A DNA stretch of 64,000 bases from Achromobacter kerstersii (lineage in GTDB: Bacteria; Pseudomonadota; Gammaproteobacteria; Burkholderiales; Burkholderiaceae_B): contig NZ_CADIJQ010000002.1 of NCBI RefSeq assembly GCF_902859595.1, positions 124,001-188,000 on the forward strand, written 5' to 3'. The translations under genes were made by a program, and so were the position numbers. The stretch's first letter is position 1. Each line of letters opens with the position of its first letter. Below are positions 59,771 to 64,000 of the stretch, in pieces. The notes below the pieces were generated by a model. The model did not search any database. It was given only the letters and a program-made list of their open reading frames with translations, and was not told the origin of the DNA.

Positions 59771-60616
59771 ATGAAGATCCTGATTTCCACCGATATCGAA
59801 GGCGTCGCCGGCGTCTTCCACCCCGAACAAGTCCGCGCCGGCAACGGCGAATACGAGCGCGCCCGCGCCTGGATGACCGCCGAGGCCAACGCGGCCGTGC
59901 AAGGCGCCATTGCCGGCGGCGCCGAAGACATCCTGGTCAACGACTCGCACGGCGGCTTTCGCAACCTGCTGCCCGACGGCCTGGATGAACGCGCACGCCT
60001 GGTGCTGGGCAAGCCGCGCTACCTGGGCATGATGGGCGGCCTGGAAGAGGGCTGCGACGCCGTCTTCATGATCGGCTACCACTCGCGCTCGCAAGGCCGC
60101 GGCATTCTGGCGCACACCATCAACAGCTTCGCGTTCGCGCGCGTGTTCATCAACGGCATGGAGCTGGGCGAAGCGGGCCTGTACGGCGCGCTGGCGGGTG
60201 AAATGGGTGTGCCGGTGATCTTGGCGACGGGCGACGACGTATTCATCTCGGAAACCCGCGACACGTTCCCGGGCGCCGAATGGGTGCAGACCAAAGTGGC
60301 CCATGGCCAAGGCAGCGGCGTGACCTTGTCGCCCGCTGCGTCGCGTCGCGCCATTGCCGCTGCCGCCGAAACGGCCGTCCGCAACCTGAAAGCGGCCTCG
60401 GGCAAGTCCAGTGGCGGAAAAGCCATTCCTTTCCGCATTCCCGCCCCTATAGAATGCCGGTTGCAGACGCAGAGTGCGGCGCTCGCCGACCTGTTCTGCA
60501 TGTGGCCCACGCTGGAACGCGTGGACGGCGTCACCTTGCGATTCACCGTGGATAGCATGCAGTCGGCCGTCCGCACGCTGAACAGCCTGGCCGCCATGTC
60601 TTTCATGTTGCGCTAA
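59771..60616 (+). CDS. D-aminopeptidase DppA-like, M55 family
   Basis: A 281-residue zinc peptidase related to Bacillus DppA, which releases N-terminal D-alanine. The expected zinc ligands are visible: Asp8 and Glu10 (STDIEG), His60 (VNDSHGG), His104 (IGYHSRS) and Glu134 (MELGEAG). The start ATG 59771 lies 20 bases after the preceding stop. It is cytoplasmic. Its presence with the S58 and isoaspartyl peptidases points to D- or beta-linked peptide substrates. Confidence 0.92.
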   Translation: MKILISTDIEGVAGVFHPEQVRAGNGEYERARAWMTAEANAAVQGAIAGGAEDILVNDSHGGFRNLLPDGLDERARLVLGKPRYLGMMGGLEEGCDAVFMIGYHSRSQGRGILAHTINSFAFARVFINGMELGEAGLYGALAGEMGVPVILATGDDVFISETRDTFPGAEWVQTKVAHGQGSGVTLSPAASRRAIAAAAETAVRNLKAASGKSSGGKAIPFRIPAPIECRLQTQSAALADLFCMWPTLERVDGVTLRFTVDSMQSAVRTLNSLAAMSFMLR

Positions 60617-60630
60617 GGATTCCATCCCCC

Positions 60631-62421
60631 ATGTCTAGCACCGACGCCCGTATTGCCCAATTGCGGCAGGCCATGAGCCGCCGCGGCCTGTCCGCCTATA
60701 TCGTTCCGTCTTCGGACCCGCATCTGTCCGAGTATCTGCCGGCGCGCTGGCAAGGGCGGCGCTGGCTGTCGGGCTTCACGGGGTCCGTGGGCACGCTGGT
60801 CGTCACCGCTGATTTCGCCGGCCTGTGGGTGGATAGCCGCTACTGGGTGCAGGCCGAGGCGCAGCTGGCCGGCACCGGCGTGCAGCTGATGAAGATTGCG
60901 CTGGCCTCCACCCCCGGCCATGTCGACTGGCTGGCTGCCAACACCCGCGCGGGCGACGTCATCGGCGTCGACGGCCAGGTATTGGGCCTGGGCGCGTTCC
61001 GCGCCTTGTCGGCGGCGGCGGCCAAGTCGGGCGCCACGCTGGAAATCCGCGAAGACTTGCTGGATGAAGTCTGGACCGACCGCGCCGGCTTGCCTGACGC
61101 GAAGATCTACGAACACGTTGCGCCCGAAGCCTGCGTCACGCGTGCCGACAAGCTGGCGCAAGTGCGCGACGCGATGCGCGCCCAGGGCGCCGACGTGCAT
61201 TTCATCTGCACGGTGGACGACATCGCCTGGCTGCTGAACCTGCGCGGCGCGGATGTGGACTACAACCCGGTGTTCGTCGGCCATGCGCTGATCGGCCTGG
61301 ATCACGCCACGCTGTTCGTCGCCGACGGCAAGATTGATGACGCCTTGCGCGCCACGCTGGCCGCCGATGGCGTTGAAGTGGCTGCCTATGCACAGGCTGC
61401 CGATGCCCTGGCTTCGCTGGAGCTGGATCAGAAGCTGCTGATTGATCCGGCGCGTGTGACCTGCGGCGTGTTCCATGCCATGGACCCGGCGGTGCCGCGC
61501 ATTGAAGCCATCAACCCGTCTACCTTGTTCAAGTCGCGCAAGACCGACGCGGAACTGGCCCACGTGCGCCAGGCCATGGCGCAAGACGGTGCGGCCCTCT
61601 GTGAATTCTTTTCGTGGTTCGAAGGCGCGCTGGGCAACGAGACCATTACCGAACTGACGATCGACGAGCAGATCACCGCCGCCCGCGCCCGCCGTCCCGC
61701 CTATGTCTGCCCCAGCTTTGCCACCATCGCCGGTTTCAACGCCAACGGCGCCATGCCGCATTACCGCGCCACGCCGGAATCCCATTCGACGATTGAAGGC
61801 GATGGCCTGCTGCTGATCGATTCGGGCGGCCAGTACCTGGGCGGCACCACCGACATCACCCGCGTCGTCGCCGTGGGCACGCCCAGCGCCGACCAGAAGG
61901 TGGACTTCACGCTGGTGCTCAAGGGCATGATCGCGCTGTCGCGCGCGTCGTTCCCGCGCGGCACCCCGTCGCCGATGCTGGACGCCATTGCGCGTGCGCC
62001 CATCTGGGAAGGCGGTGCGGAATATGGCCACGGCACGGGCCATGGCGTGGGCTACTTCCTGAACGTGCACGAAGGCCCGCAAGTCATTTCGTATCGCGCG
62101 ATGCCTGGCCCGCACACGGCGATGGAGCCGGGCATGATCACGTCCAACGAACCGGGCATCTATCGTCCGGGCCGTTGGGGCGTGCGTATCGAGAACCTGG
62201 TGGCCAACCGCAGCTGGCTGACGTCCGAACTGGGCGAATTCCTGTGCTTCGAAACGCTGACGCTGTGCCCGATCGACACGCGCTGCATTGAACCGTCGCT
62301 GATGCGCGCCGATGAAATCGCGTGGCTGAACGACTATCACAAGACGGTGTTCGAACGCCTGTCGCCGTTGGTTGAAGGCGAGGCCCTGGCCTGGCTTGCG
62401 CGCCGCACGGCAGCGATCTGA
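60631..62421 (+). CDS. Xaa-Pro aminopeptidase (aminopeptidase P, M24B)
   Basis: A 596-residue metallopeptidase that removes the residue before proline. Two creatinase-like N-domains (about 1-310) precede the pita-bread catalytic domain. Metal ligands lie in IDSGGQYLGGTTDITR, in HGTGHGVGYFLNVHEGP and in TSNEPGIY and GVRIENLV. The length matches the large three-domain form of aminopeptidase P, not the shorter E. coli PepP. It ends the peptide operon at the terminator at 62444. Confidence 0.94.
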   Translation: MSSTDARIAQLRQAMSRRGLSAYIVPSSDPHLSEYLPARWQGRRWLSGFTGSVGTLVVTADFAGLWVDSRYWVQAEAQLAGTGVQLMKIALASTPGHVDWLAANTRAGDVIGVDGQVLGLGAFRALSAAAAKSGATLEIREDLLDEVWTDRAGLPDAKIYEHVAPEACVTRADKLAQVRDAMRAQGADVHFICTVDDIAWLLNLRGADVDYNPVFVGHALIGLDHATLFVADGKIDDALRATLAADGVEVAAYAQAADALASLELDQKLLIDPARVTCGVFHAMDPAVPRIEAINPSTLFKSRKTDAELAHVRQAMAQDGAALCEFFSWFEGALGNETITELTIDEQITAARARRPAYVCPSFATIAGFNANGAMPHYRATPESHSTIEGDGLLLIDSGGQYLGGTTDITRVVAVGTPSADQKVDFTLVLKGMIALSRASFPRGTPSPMLDAIARAPIWEGGAEYGHGTGHGVGYFLNVHEGPQVISYRAMPGPHTAMEPGMITSNEPGIYRPGRWGVRIENLVANRSWLTSELGEFLCFETLTLCPIDTRCIEPSLMRADEIAWLNDYHKTVFERLSPLVEGEALAWLARRTAAI

Positions 62422-62443
62422 TCACGCGCGTGAACGTATGAAA

Positions 62444-62474
62444 AAAGGCCGCGGGCATTTTGCCTGCGGCCTTT
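62444..62474. terminator. terminator after the peptide operon
   Basis: A 14-bp stem with one G-T pair (62444-62457 with 62461-62474) has a three-base loop, with an A run before and a T-rich tail after. It can also serve the convergent membrane-protein gene at 62508. Confidence 0.8.
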
Positions 62475-62507
62475 GTGTTTTGCGCGCGGCCTTTTTGTGT
62501 GCGGTGT

Positions 62508-63488
62508 TCAGTGGTCCGCAGAGGGCCGGGTGGAAGGGGTGTAAAGCGCCAGCTTTCCAACCATGCAGCCCAACACCAGCAGCGCGGCATATACCAGCAG
62601 CGTCACGGCGGCCGTCACATTGGATTCCGCCACGCGCATCAATTGGCCCAAGCTCATGGCTCGAATGGCCAAAAAGCCCATGCCGACACCCAACACCTGC
62701 GCCAGCCAGAAGGCCAGCGTGCCGTGGACCACCGCACGCGCTTGGCGCGCGGCGCCGATCGGTCGCGGCAGGATTTTCAGGCAGACCTGCGTGCACAGTA
62801 CCAGGATGATGGCGGGCAGCGCCAGGTAGCCCAGCGCGTATTCCAGCCAGCCGGCGCTGAGCATCTGCATTTGCAGGTAGCCGCCCAAGGCGAGCGACAC
62901 ACTCAATTGCCAGCCCAGTACCGTCAGCCCAGAGCTCCAGGCCGCGTGGCGCTGTTCATACGCCGGACCCCCGGCGGGGCCGGCAGGCTGCACGGTCCAC
63001 GTGGCGATGCGCACGACGAGATACGCGCCAAGAATTTCCAGGACGATGGTCAAGGCTCGGATGAACAGCCCCATGGCAATGAAGTTGCCCACCCCGCCGG
63101 CGCGCTCCATGACGTACTGCATCATCACGTTGTGCAGGTACGCCGAGGCGGCCGACACGATCAACGAGTAGAGCAACAGCAAGGCGATGAAGGTGCCGAA
63201 GAGCTTGCGGGGTTCGTCCACGGCCTGCGTGTTGTGCTGCCGCAGCCAGCGGTGCATGGCGCCCCACACGGTCAAGCCGACAAAGACGGTCGACGCGGCA
63301 ATGGTGGTCAGCAGCGGCAACAGGAATTGCGGCTGGCTGTACATGTCGCGCAGCAACTCGGACTGGGGCAGCCCGAACACCGAGTAGCTTTGCACCAGCG
63401 CGGCGTAGGCCACGCGCACGATGACTGCCGTCAATGCCAGACGCCAGGCAAGCGAGGAGGGGGGGCGGGCGGGATCGATCATCAACAT
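62508..63488 (-). CDS. multi-pass membrane protein of unknown function
   Basis: A protein of about 326 residues (start ATG 63488, or 63482) with about eight hydrophobic helices and no motif I recognise. Charged residues lie mostly in short loops. The N-terminal part up to about residue 20 is hydrophilic (MLMIDPARPPSSLAWRL). Open codons extend back to 63569, but that stretch looks unlike protein. It lies between the convergent peptide operon and divergent pyrG. No function is offered. Confidence 0.75.
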   Translation of the reverse strand: MLMIDPARPPSSLAWRLALTAVIVRVAYAALVQSYSVFGLPQSELLRDMYSQPQFLLPLLTTIAASTVFVGLTVWGAMHRWLRQHNTQAVDEPRKLFGTFIALLLLYSLIVSAASAYLHNVMMQYVMERAGGVGNFIAMGLFIRALTIVLEILGAYLVVRIATWTVQPAGPAGGPAYEQRHAAWSSGLTVLGWQLSVSLALGGYLQMQMLSAGWLEYALGYLALPAIILVLCTQVCLKILPRPIGAARQARAVVHGTLAFWLAQVLGVGMGFLAIRAMSLGQLMRVAESNVTAAVTLLVYAALLVLGCMVGKLALYTPSTRPSADH

Positions 63489-63655
63489 TGTCCGAAGCGT
63501 GTTGAGAAAAAACAGCAGTCGAAAAAAATAGGGATCGAACATAGCACGGCGCTGGGGCGCGCCATGCAACAGGCTGGCCGTGCTTGCGTTTCTAGTGCTG
63601 CCAAATGTTACGCGTCATCGCTAGGGGAAAACCCAAATAACCTTCGCCTCCCGGC

Positions 63656-63661
63656 TATAAT
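63656..63661 (+). promoter_or_regulatory. candidate -10 element for pyrG
   Basis: A perfect TATAAT lies 44 bases before the pyrG ATG. No good -35 hexamer is visible at the proper spacing, so the element is tentative. Confidence 0.4.
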
Positions 63662-63705
63662 CCAAATTTCCCGCACGCGCCCGCTCGTCCCGGGTGCTCA
63701 TTACG

Positions 63706-64000
63706 ATGACCAAATACGTATTTGTCACCGGCGGAGTGGTGTCTTCCCTGGGCAAGGGCATCGCCGCTGCGTCGCTCGCCGCCATTCTCGAGTCGCGTGG
63801 TTTGCAGGTCACCATGCTGAAGCTCGACCCGTACATCAACGTCGATCCGGGCACGATGAGCCCCTTCCAGCACGGTGAAGTGTTCGTCACGGAAGACGGC
63901 GCCGAAACCGATCTGGACTTGGGCCACTACGAGCGTTTCATTTCCGCTCGCATGCACAAGGTGAACAACTTCACCACCGGCCAGATTTACGAATCGGTGC
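63706..64000 (+). CDS. pyrG: CTP synthase, 3'-truncated by the window
   Basis: Makes CTP from UTP, ATP and glutamine. The first 98 residues are present. The N-terminal synthetase domain begins with [20 protein letters not shown], which carries the P-loop-like nucleotide site. The conserved [20 protein letters not shown] and [16 protein letters not shown] segments follow, including the metal-binding and product-inhibition residues. The rest lies beyond base 64000. Confidence 0.97.
   Translation, partial: MTKYVFVTGGVVSSLGKGIAAASLAAILESRGLQVTMLKLDPYINVDPGTMSPFQHGEVFVTEDGAETDLDLGHYERFISARMHKVNNFTTGQIYESV

Overview
The window is 64 kb of a high-GC chromosome from a betaproteobacterium, most likely of the Alcaligenaceae (Achromobacter or a close Bordetella relative). 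This rests on gene order and protein style: fabF, rpoE, rseA, rseB, mucD, lepA, lepB, rnc, era and recO in one line, several LysR regulators, a Bug/TctC orphan binding protein, and many amino-acid and peptide transport operons. I see no rRNA or tRNA gene, insertion sequence, prophage or CRISPR array. The window starts inside fabF and ends inside pyrG.

Region 1 (1-10525) is core housekeeping: fatty-acid elongation (fabF), a YgfX-like small membrane protein, the envelope-stress sigma factor with its anti-sigma factor, the RseB regulator and a DegP-type protease, then the lepA-lepB-rnc-era-recO translation, secretion and RNA-processing block. In many proteobacteria recO is followed by pdxJ. Here it is followed by an accessory stretch (10544-14569) with a LysR regulator, a threonine-synthase-like PLP enzyme, an aspartoacylase-type deacylase and a Bug binding protein.

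Region 2 (14660-21454) has an ATP:ADP-translocase-like carrier, an exported aldo/keto reductase, a Bax-inhibitor-1 protein, the holC/pepA block, and lptF without an adjacent lptG. Region 3 (21552-26525) is a LysR-controlled unit with a branched-chain-amino-acid-type binding protein and methylmalonate-semialdehyde dehydrogenase, followed by a CysB-type regulator. Region 4 (26526-34208) has a small DUF2325 protein behind a promoter that overlaps a convincing Fur box, an NlpC/P60 lipoprotein, and two acyl-CoA synthetases (prpE, acs) separated by a GlcG-type protein and an MFS carrier.

Region 5 (34327-45586) holds a DMT exporter, threonine aldolase, an omega-aminotransferase, a GntR regulator that appears to carry two winged-helix domains, and, divergent from it, a self-cleaving C45 (penicillin acyltransferase-like) hydrolase leading a dipeptide-type ABC importer. 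Region 6 (45674-51033) holds electron-transfer and CoA-transfer genes (ETF-ubiquinone oxidoreductase, thioesterase, 3-oxoacid CoA-transferase) and an ElaA-type acetyltransferase.

Region 7 (51226-62421) is the most coherent accessory system. An RpiR regulator with a clear operator candidate precedes isoaspartyl peptidase, a GsiABCD-type peptide importer, a DmpA-type aminopeptidase, a DppA-type D-aminopeptidase and an Xaa-Pro aminopeptidase. Together they look like an uptake and degradation pathway for peptides with bonds that ordinary peptidases do not cut (isoaspartyl, beta-amino, D-amino, Xaa-Pro). The window closes with a membrane protein of unknown function and the start of pyrG.
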